64,000 nucleotides of DNA from Tetradesmus obliquus (GCA_030272155.1 CP126203.1:1240001-1304000); one strand, 5' to 3'; positions 1-11,137 are shown, counted from the stretch's first letter. Translations and numbers: made by a program. The notes: generated from the sequence alone by a model not told the origin.

Positions 1-432
1 CAACAGCAGCGCGCGCGCGGCACTACGCCGCTGTACATCTTCGACAACCCCAGTGTTCATGTCGGGCAGGATGCCGCAGAGCTCCTAGCTGCAGTTGGCA
101 TCAGCCCAGAGCAGGTGCTGCAAATTGCACCCTACTCCCCAGACTTCAACCAGCCCATTGAGCATGCATTCGGCAGCCTCAAGGCTAGCTTCCGCAACCA
201 TCTGTACAACACCTACCAGCTGACTGGTGCAGATGTATCACCGCGTGATCTGCAGCGGACGCTGCGTGACATATTCATGAACATCACACCTGCCTCTGTC
301 ATGGCTGATGCACTGAGGCTGCCAGATTTGTGGGATGTGGTGCGCAGCAGGCTGGACAGGGTGTTTGTATGCCGTGACAACAAGCAGCGCACGGGTACGG
401 CTGGCAACTGGCCTAGGGATGATCAGCGCTGA
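1..432 (+). CDS. DDE transposase, C-terminal part (unit 0)
   Basis: These are the last 143 codons of transposase exon 2; the gene begins before the window. The fragment holds the second catalytic Asp (the D of YIFDN) and the catalytic Glu (the E of PIEH) and ends at the TGA at 430-432. It is identical in translation to the complete copies. Confidence 0.9.
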   Translation, partial: QQQRARGTTPLYIFDNPSVHVGQDAAELLAAVGISPEQVLQIAPYSPDFNQPIEHAFGSLKASFRNHLYNTYQLTGADVSPRDLQRTLRDIFMNITPASVMADALRLPDLWDVVRSRLDRVFVCRDNKQRTGTAGNWPRDDQR

Positions 433-2523
433 GCACGCTGCTGCTGCTGCTGCTGCAGGGCTTAGAATGTATATGGCTGCTGGCTGCACTCTAGACAGCT
501 AGCAGCTGTCAGCAGGTCGTTGATTGACACTCCCTGCAAGCTCACCTTTCTGACAGCTCCTCTGCTGGTTGGGCTCCTGTGTGTGCGCACCGCACGGCGC
601 CGGCGATGTGCTGGTGCCATGCTGTAGCTGGGTGGTTATGTCTCTGTTTTCAACTGTATGCCAGCATGGACAGCCACAGGCATGATAAGTTGATAGATTG
701 TTATCTGATAATAATTGTCAGATGGTGTATTGGTGCATAGACTGGCCCAGAGTGAAAAGCGCGCGCGCGTGGCAAGGCAGTTCTGCCAGGGCAGCAGTGC
801 TGTTGATGGGCAGTTCACATGCAGGCGAGTTGAGCCAATGTGCGTGAATGATTGTACTTGTTACGGCTAAAATTAATTATTGTACGTGCTAACATGTGCT
901 TCATGCAGCTCCAGCTACTGAACCACACGTTACTTGTCTCAACGGTTGCCCTACCAAGCAGGATGCTTTGATGTTGCTGCACTCTTGGCATTGTAATAAC
1001 ATCTATTCAAGTATTTAATTGAGCTGACGCACGGCAGGAGAAAGCTGTGTTTGAGTCAGGTAATCCGTGACGGGGAAGTGCTGCCGAATCAGCCACTCTC
1101 GATGCAGACAGCTGTCACGCTGCAAACTTATCCTCATACATAACAGCTGATTCTTACATCTTACTGGGCCGAGAATTTTCTCCGGTGGGACGCCGGGCAG
1201 CCAGCCTGGTCACGGAGCCAGTGAGTCCAAGACACCTGTGCAGGCTATGCCAGCTCGATCGTGCTGCGGCAGCAACAGCAGACAATTCGGATTGCTTTTA
1301 AAACGTCTTTCAAGACAAGGCTGTGCTCTGAATGTGCTTTTGTGAATTTAGCAGCAGCACTGCATGACCACCAGGCTGCTGCTGCTGCTGTCTTGCCTGG
1401 CAAAGTGTGCATTCGAAAAACAGAGGCTACAGCAGGTGACAGCACCCTCCTCTGAGCTGCACTCTGCTGTCTGCTGCTGAATGTGCTGCTGGCCAGGCAG
1501 GTCCCAGCAATTGCAAACAACAGTAATGCAGGATTTGGGACAGCTGCACCACCAGCAGCAGTTGCAGCAGGCCTGCTATAACATAAAAAGGTGGGCAGGC
1601 ATTTCATCAACTTTGCCCAGAAACAGCAGCAGCAGGATTGCAATGCAGGCTGAGAACTGCTGCAGCAAAGGAAGATGTGCATTTTTGCCTTCAGTGGGGT
1701 AGGGTACGAACCTAGCATCCCAGATATGAGACAAAGCCACATAGCACACAAACAGAAAGCCATGCTGGCACAGCAACCTGCTGCTTGTGGTAGGTACAGC
1801 AAGGCACAGCTGCTGAACCTGCTGCCTTGGTTTGCTTGCATGTCAGCTGTCCTGCAGGCACCTCACCTGCTTGCAGCGCCCGCTCCAAACTGCTAGTTTT
1901 TTTCAGCTCCAGAATTCAGCGTGATCACACAAGATGAATGTCTGCAGGAGAGTGTGTGGACTGGCAGCACTCAACCAACTGTGCTCAACCACCCTAGCTG
2001 CACACGCGCAGCAGCTGCCTGTAATGCTGAAACGTTGATCGGTGATAAGCAACAAGATTAGCAGCAGCAGCACAGCGCACAACGTACAGGGCCAGACAGC
2101 AGACCGCAACAACAGCGGCAGGGCACTTGGCACACCACAGCTGCAGAGCCCGATCAGCCAGCAGGTGCTGCCCAGAAGTAGAAACGGTTACATAAATACA
2201 TATGTGCAGGCAGCAGCGCCCTATAGCAGCAGAAAGCAGCAGATAACAGACCCGCGAAAATTCAAAGAGTCGGGGCGCAGCAGGTGGTTTGCAAGCACTT
2301 TACTCAAGTTACACAGCACCCCATATAGTGGCTCAATTTGATTTAGATTCGTTGTTGAAAGTTGCATTTAATGAGTATGCTGCCTTTGCGCTACTTTCGT
2401 ACCAGTGCCTAGTGAAGGCTGGTCAAACTCCAGGTTGCTGCAAACATTAGGTTGACCTGACATGTTATTTCTGTTTGCACTGCTAGCAGAAGCACAGCTG
2501 ACTCCTGCATATGTTTTGAATCC
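433..2523. other. Non-coding tail and leader of the array unit
   Basis: Apart from nuclease exon 1 (546-620) I recognise no gene in this stretch. The same stretch recurs at 4740-6830, 9047-11137, 13354-15444, 17661-19751 and 21968-24058. It is less GC-rich than the genes and has short CTG/CAG clusters, an alternating GCGCGCGCGCG run near 764, a 17-bp imperfect palindrome at 705-721 and a TGTAA at 992-996 about 560 bp after the transposase stop. Open frames here (for example the - strand frame 1245-1841) have low-complexity, Cys/Ala/Ser-rich translations and no family resemblance. The region probably includes the nuclease promoter on the - strand and the transposase 3' end on the + strand; this is inferred from gene order only. 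Confidence 0.6.
546..620 (-). CDS. Nuclease-like gene, exon 1 only (unit 0)
   Basis: This is the 25-codon first exon of the antisense nuclease gene, read from ATG at 620 down to an AAG|GTGAGC donor after 546. Exon 2 lies outside the window to the left. See the complete copy at 3420-4927 for the model. Confidence 0.6.
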
Positions 2524-4739
2524 ATGGCTGCAGGGTGGCTGTCCATGGTGCGCAAGCACCCTTTGGGATGGGAGAGCAACCGCAAGTCAACGGGCGCGCG
2601 GGTGGCGGCGGTGGTGGCGGTGCTCACGATGCTAGCCATCGCCGGCAGTCCAAAGGGTGCGGCAGGCTATTACAGAGTACACTTTCCTAAGCATGCTGCT
2701 CAAATCAAACAGGACCTGAATTCCTTCTGCATGACCCACTACAAGAACTTCAAGCAGTATGGCACGGTGGCAACTCCCAAGCACAAGGGCAGACCCCCAA
2801 AAGTCCCAGATGACGTGGCATTAAAGGCCAGTGAAACATTCAAAGCTGGCAAGGTAGTCAAGGCCTACCCAAGTGCAGAAGCAAAGAAGAAAGTCGACGT
2901 GCATGTATGGTGGACATCAATCAAACTTGCTTGTCAGGAAAATGAGTACCTGGGTGGCCTATGCAGGAAGTACAACATCAGGCCCAAGCAACTGCTGAAG
3001 CGCATGAAAGCTGTTGACCCCAACCTGGTGCGCAGAAGAATAGATGTGAAGATGGACCTGACAGACAAGCAGAAAGACAGGAGAAAGGCTGCAGCAGAGA
3101 GGCTCTACAAGATGTTCCAGGATGAGCCAGACTTGCTGAGCAGAATTTATTTTGTTGATGAGTGCAAACTCTGGATGTCCAACCTAGCAGGCGGCGCCAT
3201 CAAGGTGTATTGCGATGCACATGATGCAAACGTACATGCTGTGCTACCATGCAAGTGGATGCGCAAGGGCCAGGACAACAAACCAGTCAAGCTACACTTT
3301 GTGTGCGCCGTCAACGCGGTGCACGGCGCTGTCTACTGCAAGTTCACCACCGGCACAACAGACAACATTGACCACGTTGGCAACCCCAACACACCATACT
3401 ATGTGAGTGTGTGCTGCTATTACTTAGATGCGCGCCATTGAAAGACATGCCAGCTGTTGCGTTCTGTGTACACACAACGTGGCAGTGCATCTCGCAGTGC
3501 CTCAGGGAAGGCGCGCTGCACACCGCGGCCTGCGCTGACCATAACAGCAGAGTAGCTTGGTGACAGCACAATGACACCACCCCCAGCAGCAAGCTGGAAA
3601 CCAGTCTCCAGGGAATCCTGCCAGTCACTTTCACATGTGCGCACCCGCAGCACACTGCCGCCTGCTGGCAGGAACTTGGCATACGCAGCAGCACAGAAGG
3701 CAACGTCGCGCTGCAACAGCTTCTCTGTGCTGTTGTCATACATACCAGTGTCATGGCATGTCCCATCTGCTTGAATCAGCACGCTGCGCTGCGCATGCAA
3801 GAAATCGACCCGGCCTCGCCACCACCCTACTGCCACTTGCGCGCACATGCTGTCACATATTCCCAACCTGTACAGCTTGCGCATCAGCTGCTCCTCACTT
3901 GCAGGCATGTTGCGTGCGCCTGTGCCACCCACTTTAGGCATCAAACATGCACACTGCTTGCACTCCAGAGCTGCTTCAGTTGCGGCAGCGCGCGGCTCGC
4001 AGAACTTGAAGTGCTGCACACCTGGCAGGCAGCCCGTCATGGCCCAGTACAGTGGCCGCTTGCGTATCCCCAAGCTGATGATCCTGGGCCTGCTTTTACC
4101 ATCTGCCTCAAGCCTGATGAATGGGCGTCCCTTTTCATCCACTTGCACATTTAGCTGCGCTGCTGCTAACAAGGCTTTCCGCTGCCAACCCGGCAAAACC
4201 TGCACCTGCAGTTGAAGAGGCAGAAGAAGAAGAAGAACGTGAAGGCCAAGAGCATGACACAGCTGGAGTTTGTCCACTGCATGAAGGAGCTTGCAGAGAA
4301 GGCTAACCAACAGCAGCGCGCGCGCGGCACTACGCCGCTGTACATCTTCGACAACCCCAGTGTTCATGTCGGGCAGGATGCCGCAGAGCTCCTAGCTGCA
4401 GTTGGCATCAGCCCAGAGCAGGTGCTGCAAATTGCACCCTACTCCCCAGACTTCAACCAGCCCATTGAGCATGCATTCGGCAGCCTCAAGGCTAGCTTCC
4501 GCAACCATCTGTACAACACCTACCAGCTGACTGGTGCAGATGTATCACCGCGTGATCTGCAGCGGACGCTGCGTGACATATTCATGAACATCACACCTGC
4601 CTCTGTCATGGCTGATGCACTGAGGCTGCCAGATTTGTGGGATGTGGTGCGCAGCAGGCTGGACAGGGTGTTTGTATGCCGTGACAACAAGCAGCGCACG
4701 GGTACGGCTGGCAACTGGCCTAGGGATGATCAGCGCTGA
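2524..4739 (+). CDS. Tc1/mariner/IS630-like DDE transposase (unit 1)
   Basis: A DDE-superfamily transposase that would cut and join the element's DNA in the nucleus. Exons are 2524-3402 and 4212-4739, joined in phase 0 (TAT|GTGAGT donor, CTGCAG|TTG acceptor), giving 468 aa. Reading through the intron hits a stop at 3439, and both exons are needed for the catalytic core, so splicing is required. Catalytic residues are D212 (FVDEC), D340 (IFDN) and E379 (PIEH). The spacing D340-E379 is 38 residues, with one extra Gln in the usual SPDFNPIEH motif. A basic GRPPK motif at 89-93 and helical segments to about 200 fit an N-terminal DNA-binding part. Residues 25-42 are oddly hydrophobic, so the true start could be further downstream. 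An in-frame TGA lies about 65 bp upstream of the ATG. The intron (809 bp) contains exon 2 of the antisense nuclease gene. Confidence 0.9.
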
Positions 4740-4927
4740 GCACGCTGCTGCTGCTGCTGCTGCAGGGCTTAGAATGTATATGGCTGCTGGCTGCACTCTA
4801 GACAGCTAGCAGCTGTCAGCAGGTCGTTGATTGACACTCCCTGCAAGCTCACCTTTCTGACAGCTCCTCTGCTGGTTGGGCTCCTGTGTGTGCGCACCGC
4901 ACGGCGCCGGCGATGTGCTGGTGCCAT
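3420..4927 (-). CDS. Putative PD-(D/E)XK nuclease, interlocked with the transposase (unit 1)
   Basis: A two-exon antisense gene. Exon 1 runs from 4927 to 4853 (25 codons, ATG in context CAGCATGG, in-frame TAA six codons upstream, very basic start MAPAHRRRRAVRTHR). Exon 2 runs from 4205 to 3420 and ends in tandem stops TAA TAG. They join in phase 0 (AAG|GTGAGC donor, CTGCAG|GTG acceptor) to give 286 aa. The exon 2 part contains RVDF, then QADGTCH ten residues on, then a Lys/Arg-containing helix and SVLRV. This order matches the core of DUF559/Vsr-like restriction-type nucleases (usually VDF...EVDG..H...RVLRV). The expected Glu is Gln here, so activity is uncertain. Upstream Cys residues (FCE...ECKQCAC) could bind zinc. 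The 647-bp intron contains all of transposase exon 2 in antisense. The basic N-terminus could be a nuclear signal. The fold is inferred from motif order only. Confidence 0.68.
4206..4211. promoter_or_regulatory. Shared bidirectional 3' splice site (CTGCAG)
   Basis: The hexamer fills exactly the gap between nuclease exon 2 and transposase exon 2. On the + strand it ends the transposase intron; on the - strand it ends the nuclease intron. The - strand pyrimidine tract (TTCTTCTTC...) is the reverse complement of the Lys codons of transposase residues 295-301. Equivalent sites are at 8513-8518, 12820-12825, 17127-17132, 21434-21439 and 25741-25746. Use on each strand is predicted, not shown. Confidence 0.65.
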
Positions 4928-6830
4928 GCTGTAGCTGGGTGGTTATGTCTCTGTTTTCAACTGTATGCCAGCATGGACAGCCACAGGCATGATAAGTTGA
5001 TAGATTGTTATCTGATAATAATTGTCAGATGGTGTATTGGTGCATAGACTGGCCCAGAGTGAAAAGCGCGCGCGCGTGGCAAGGCAGTTCTGCCAGGGCA
5101 GCAGTGCTGTTGATGGGCAGTTCACATGCAGGCGAGTTGAGCCAATGTGCGTGAATGATTGTACTTGTTACGGCTAAAATTAATTATTGTACGTGCTAAC
5201 ATGTGCTTCATGCAGCTCCAGCTACTGAACCACACGTTACTTGTCTCAACGGTTGCCCTACCAAGCAGGATGCTTTGATGTTGCTGCACTCTTGGCATTG
5301 TAATAACATCTATTCAAGTATTTAATTGAGCTGACGCACGGCAGGAGAAAGCTGTGTTTGAGTCAGGTAATCCGTGACGGGGAAGTGCTGCCGAATCAGC
5401 CACTCTCGATGCAGACAGCTGTCACGCTGCAAACTTATCCTCATACATAACAGCTGATTCTTACATCTTACTGGGCCGAGAATTTTCTCCGGTGGGACGC
5501 CGGGCAGCCAGCCTGGTCACGGAGCCAGTGAGTCCAAGACACCTGTGCAGGCTATGCCAGCTCGATCGTGCTGCGGCAGCAACAGCAGACAATTCGGATT
5601 GCTTTTAAAACGTCTTTCAAGACAAGGCTGTGCTCTGAATGTGCTTTTGTGAATTTAGCAGCAGCACTGCATGACCACCAGGCTGCTGCTGCTGCTGTCT
5701 TGCCTGGCAAAGTGTGCATTCGAAAAACAGAGGCTACAGCAGGTGACAGCACCCTCCTCTGAGCTGCACTCTGCTGTCTGCTGCTGAATGTGCTGCTGGC
5801 CAGGCAGGTCCCAGCAATTGCAAACAACAGTAATGCAGGATTTGGGACAGCTGCACCACCAGCAGCAGTTGCAGCAGGCCTGCTATAACATAAAAAGGTG
5901 GGCAGGCATTTCATCAACTTTGCCCAGAAACAGCAGCAGCAGGATTGCAATGCAGGCTGAGAACTGCTGCAGCAAAGGAAGATGTGCATTTTTGCCTTCA
6001 GTGGGGTAGGGTACGAACCTAGCATCCCAGATATGAGACAAAGCCACATAGCACACAAACAGAAAGCCATGCTGGCACAGCAACCTGCTGCTTGTGGTAG
6101 GTACAGCAAGGCACAGCTGCTGAACCTGCTGCCTTGGTTTGCTTGCATGTCAGCTGTCCTGCAGGCACCTCACCTGCTTGCAGCGCCCGCTCCAAACTGC
6201 TAGTTTTTTTCAGCTCCAGAATTCAGCGTGATCACACAAGATGAATGTCTGCAGGAGAGTGCGTGGACTGGCAGCACTCAACCAACTGTGCTCAACCACC
6301 CTAGCTGCACACGCGCAGCAGCTGCCTGTAATGCTGAAACGTTGATCGGTGATAAGCAACAAGATTAGCAGCAGCAGCACAGCGCACAACGTACAGGGCC
6401 AGACAGCAGACCGCAACAACAGCGGCAGGGCACTTGGCACACCACAGCTGCAGAGCCCGATCAGCCAGCAGGTGCTGCCCAGAAGTAGAAACGGTTACAT
6501 AAATACATATGTGCAGGCAGCAGCGCCCTATAGCAGCAGAAAGCAGCAGATAACAGACCCGCGAAAATTCAAAGAGTCGGGGCGCAGCAGGTGGTTTGCA
6601 AGCACTTTACTCAAGTTACACAGCACCCCATATAGTGGCTCAATTTGATTTAGATTCGTTGTTGAAAGTTGCATTTAATGAGTATGCTGCCTTTGCGCTA
6701 CTTTCGTACCAGTGCCTAGTGAAGGCTGGTCAAACTCCAGGTTGCTGCAAACATTAGGTTGACCTGACATGTTATTTCTGTTTGCACTGCTAGCAGAAGC
6801 ACAGCTGACTCCTGCATATGTTTTGAATCC

Positions 6831-9046
6831 ATGGCTGCAGGGTGGCTGTCCATGGTGCGCAAGCACCCTTTGGGATGGGAGAGCAACCGCAAGTCAACGG
6901 GCGCGCGGGTGGCGGCGGTGGTGGCGGTGCTCACGATGCTAGCCATCGCCGGCAGTCCAAAGGGTGCGGCAGGCTATTACAGAGTACACTTTCCTAAGCA
7001 TGCTGCTCAAATCAAACAGGACCTGAATTCCTTCTGCATGACCCACTACAAGAACTTCAAGCAGTATGGCACGGTGGCAACTCCCAAGCACAAGGGCAGA
7101 CCCCCAAAAGTCCCAGATGACGTGGCATTAAAGGCCAGTGAAACATTCAAAGCTGGCAAGGTAGTCAAGGCCTACCCAAGTGCAGAAGCAAAGAAGAAAG
7201 TCGACGTGCATGTATGGTGGACATCAATCAAACTTGCTTGTCAGGAAAATGAGTACCTGGGTGGCCTATGCAGGAAGTACAACATCAGGCCCAAGCAACT
7301 GCTGAAGCGCATGAAAGCTGTTGACCCCAACCTGGTGCGCAGAAGAATAGATGTGAAGATGGACCTGACAGACAAGCAGAAAGACAGGAGAAAGGCTGCA
7401 GCAGAGAGGCTCTACAAGATGTTCCAGGATGAGCCAGACTTGCTGAGCAGAATTTATTTTGTTGATGAGTGCAAACTCTGGATGTCCAACCTAGCAGGCG
7501 GCGCCATCAAGGTGTATTGCGATGCACATGATGCAAACGTACATGCTGTGCTACCATGCAAGTGGATGCGCAAGGGCCAGGACAACAAACCAGTCAAGCT
7601 ACACTTTGTGTGCGCCGTCAACGCGGTGCACGGCGCTGTCTACTGCAAGTTCACCACCGGCACAACAGACAACATTGACCACGTTGGCAACCCCAACACA
7701 CCATACTATGTGAGTGTGTGCTGCTATTACTTAGATGCGCGCCATTGAAAGACATGCCAGCTGTTGCGTTCTGTGTACACACAACGTGGCAGTGCATCTC
7801 GCAGTGCCTCAGGGAAGGCGCGCTGCACACCGCGGCCTGCGCTGACCATAACAGCAGAGTAGCTTGGTGACAGCACAATGACACCACCCCCAGCAGCAAG
7901 CTGGAAACCAGTCTCCAGGGAATCCTGCCAGTCACTTTCACATGTGCGCACCCGCAGCACACTGCCGCCTGCTGGCAGGAACTTGGCATACGCAGCAGCA
8001 CAGAAGGCAACGTCGCGCTGCAACAGCTTCTCTGTGCTGTTGTCATACATACCAGTGTCATGGCATGTCCCATCTGCTTGAATCAGCACGCTGCGCTGCG
8101 CATGCAAGAAATCGACCCGGCCTCGCCACCACCCTACTGCCACTTGCGCGCACATGCTGTCACATATTCCCAACCTGTACAGCTTGCGCATCAGCTGCTC
8201 CTCACTTGCAGGCATGTTGCGTGCGCCTGTGCCACCCACTTTAGGCATCAAACATGCACACTGCTTGCACTCCAGAGCTGCTTCAGTTGCGGCAGCGCGC
8301 GGCTCGCAGAACTTGAAGTGCTGCACACCTGGCAGGCAGCCCGTCATGGCCCAGTACAGTGGCCGCTTGCGTATCCCCAAGCTGATGATCCTGGGCCTGC
8401 TTTTACCATCTGCCTCAAGCCTGATGAATGGGCGTCCCTTTTCATCCACTTGCACATTTAGCTGCGCTGCTGCTAACAAGGCTTTCCGCTGCCAACCCGG
8501 CAAAACCTGCACCTGCAGTTGAAGAGGCAGAAGAAGAAGAAGAACGTGAAGGCCAAGAGCATGACACAGCTGGAGTTTGTCCACTGCATGAAGGAGCTTG
8601 CAGAGAAGGCTAACCAACAGCAGCGCGCGCGCGGCACTACGCCGCTGTACATCTTCGACAACCCCAGTGTTCATGTCGGGCAGGATGCCGCAGAGCTCCT
8701 AGCTGCAGTTGGCATCAGCCCAGAGCAGGTGCTGCAAATTGCACCCTACTCCCCAGACTTCAACCAGCCCATTGAGCATGCATTCGGCAGCCTCAAGGCT
8801 AGCTTCCGCAACCATCTGTACAACACCTACCAGCTGACTGGTGCAGATGTATCACCGCGTGATCTGCAGCGGACGCTGCGTGACATATTCATGAACATCA
8901 CACCTGCCTCTGTCATGGCTGATGCACTGAGGCTGCCAGATTTGTGGGATGTGGTGCGCAGCAGGCTGGACAGGGTGTTTGTATGCCGTGACAACAAGCA
9001 GCGCACGGGTACGGCTGGCAACTGGCCTAGGGATGATCAGCGCTGA
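6831..9046 (+). CDS. DDE transposase (unit 2)
   Basis: Exons 6831-7709 and 8519-9046, phase 0 junction. The translation (468 aa) is identical to that of the unit 1 copy, with the same DD38E residues and the same antisense gene in its intron. Confidence 0.9.
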
Positions 9047-9234
9047 GCACGCTGCTGCTGCTGCTGCTGCAGGGCTTAGAATGTATATGGCTGCTGGCTG
9101 CACTCTAGACAGCTAGCAGCTGTCAGCAGGTCGTTGATTGACACTCCCTGCAAGCTCACCTTTCTGACAGCTCCTCTGCTGGTTGGGCTCCTGTGTGTGC
9201 GCACCGCACGGCGCCGGCGATGTGCTGGTGCCAT
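7727..9234 (-). CDS. Putative PD-(D/E)XK nuclease (unit 2)
   Basis: Exon 1 9234-9160 and exon 2 8512-7727 on the - strand. Identical to the unit 1 copy as far as can be read. No stop or frameshift is present. Confidence 0.68.
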
Positions 9235-11137
9235 GCTGTAGCTGGGTGGTTATGTCTCTGTTTTCAACTGTATGCCAGCATGGACAGCCACAGGCATGAT
9301 AAGTTGATAGATTGTTATCTGATAATAATTGTCAGATGGTGTATTGGTGCATAGACTGGCCCAGAGTGAAAAGCGCGCGCGCGTGGCAAGGCAGTTCTGC
9401 CAGGGCAGCAGTGCTGTTGATGGGCAGTTCACATGCAGGCGAGTTGAGCCAATGTGCGTGAATGATTGTACTTGTTACGGCTAAAATTAATTATTGTACG
9501 TGCTAACATGTGCTTCATGCAGCTCCAGCTACTGAACCACACGTTACTTGTCTCAACGGTTGCCCTACCAAGCAGGATGCTTTGATGTTGCTGCACTCTT
9601 GGCATTGTAATAACATCTATTCAAGTATTTAATTGAGCTGACGCACGGCAGGAGAAAGCTGTGTTTGAGTCAGGTAATCCGTGACGGGGAAGTGCTGCCG
9701 AATCAGCCACTCTCGATGCAGACAGCTGTCACGCTGCAAACTTATCCTCATACATAACAGCTGATTCTTACATCTTACTGGGCCGAGAATTTTCTCCGGT
9801 GGGACGCCGGGCAGCCAGCCTGGTCACGGAGCCAGTGAGTCCAAGACACCTGTGCAGGCTATGCCAGCTCGATCGTGCTGCGGCAGCAACAGCAGACAAT
9901 TCGGATTGCTTTTAAAACGTCTTTCAAGACAAGGCTGTGCTCTGAATGTGCTTTTGTGAATTTAGCAGCAGCACTGCATGACCACCAGGCTGCTGCTGCT
10001 GCTGTCTTGCCTGGCAAAGTGTGCATTCGAAAAACAGAGGCTACAGCAGGTGACAGCACCCTCCTCTGAGCTGCACTCTGCTGTCTGCTGCTGAATGTGC
10101 TGCTGGCCAGGCAGGTCCCAGCAATTGCAAACAACAGTAATGCAGGATTTGGGACAGCTGCACCACCAGCAGCAGTTGCAGCAGGCCTGCTATAACATAA
10201 AAAGGTGGGCAGGCATTTCATCAACTTTGCCCAGAAACAGCAGCAGCAGGATTGCAATGCAGGCTGAGAACTGCTGCAGCAAAGGAAGATGTGCATTTTT
10301 GCCTTCAGTGGGGTAGGGTACGAACCTAGCATCCCAGATATGAGACAAAGCCACATAGCACACAAACAGAAAGCCATGCTGGCACAGCAACCTGCTGCTT
10401 GTGGTAGGTACAGCAAGGCACAGCTGCTGAACCTGCTGCCTTGGTTTGCTTGCATGTCAGCTGTCCTGCAGGCACCTCACCTGCTTGCAGCGCCCGCTCC
10501 AAACTGCTAGTTTTTTTCAGCTCCAGAATTCAGCGTGATCACACAAGATGAATGTCTGCAGGAGAGTGCGTGGACTGGCAGCACTCAACCAACTGTGCTC
10601 AACCACCCTAGCTGCACACGCGCAGCAGCTGCCTGTAATGCTGAAACGTTGATCGGTGATAAGCAACAAGATTAGCAGCAGCAGCACAGCGCACAACGTA
10701 CAGGGCCAGACAGCAGACCGCAACAACAGCGGCAGGGCACTTGGCACACCACAGCTGCAGAGCCCGATCAGCCAGCAGGTGCTGCCCAGAAGTAGAAACG
10801 GTTACATAAATACATATGTGCAGGCAGCAGCGCCCTATAGCAGCAGAAAGCAGCAGATAACAGACCCGCGAAAATTCAAAGAGTCGGGGCGCAGCAGGTG
10901 GTTTGCAAGCACTTTACTCAAGTTACACAGCACCCCATATAGTGGCTCAATTTGATTTAGATTCGTTGTTGAAAGTTGCATTTAATGAGTATGCTGCCTT
11001 TGCGCTACTTTCGTACCAGTGCCTAGTGAAGGCTGGTCAAACTCCAGGTTGCTGCAAACATTAGGTTGACCTGACATGTTATTTCTGTTTGCACTGCTAG
11101 CAGAAGCACAGCTGACTCCTGCATATGTTTTGAATCC

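Larger units (their letters stand above)
1..2414 (+). mobile_element. Array unit 0, right part only
   Basis: This is the last 2414 bp of a unit cut by the window edge. It holds the end of transposase exon 2, exon 1 of the antisense nuclease gene and the long non-coding tail. It differs from the later copies by T at 1955. Confidence 0.9.
2415..6721 (+). mobile_element. Array unit 1, complete
   Basis: Unit limits are set by projecting the right end of the array (28256) back in 4307-bp steps. The unit opens with AAGGCTGGTCAAAC and closes with GTGCCTAGTG. Layout: 109-bp leader, transposase exon 1, nuclease exon 2 (antisense), transposase exon 2, nuclease exon 1 (antisense), then about 1.8 kb without a recognised gene. 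A short inverted repeat, GGTCAA (2421-2426) and TTGACC (2452-2457), lies at the left end. I could not find convincing terminal inverted repeats, so these limits may be amplification limits rather than transposon ends. Confidence 0.85.
6722..11028 (+). mobile_element. Array unit 2, complete
   Basis: Same organisation as unit 1, shifted by 4307 bp. Both genes are intact. Confidence 0.85.

Noticed and set aside
1700-1715. tRNA-like T-arm or box B sequence (GGTACGAACCT) in the unit tail
   Set aside because: No matching acceptor, D-arm or anticodon arm could be drawn around it. One short motif is not enough.
1245-1841. 198-aa - strand frame in the unit tail (repeated in each unit)
   Set aside because: Cys/Ala/Ser-rich, shaped by CTG/CAG clusters, with no motif or splice support.
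3420-4367. A single-exon 315-aa reading of the antisense nuclease starting at ATG 4367
   Set aside because: Its first 54 residues are only the antisense of conserved transposase exon 2 and read as low-complexity Leu-rich sequence. The two-exon model from 4927 has an upstream stop, a good donor, a pyrimidine tract and a matching phase.
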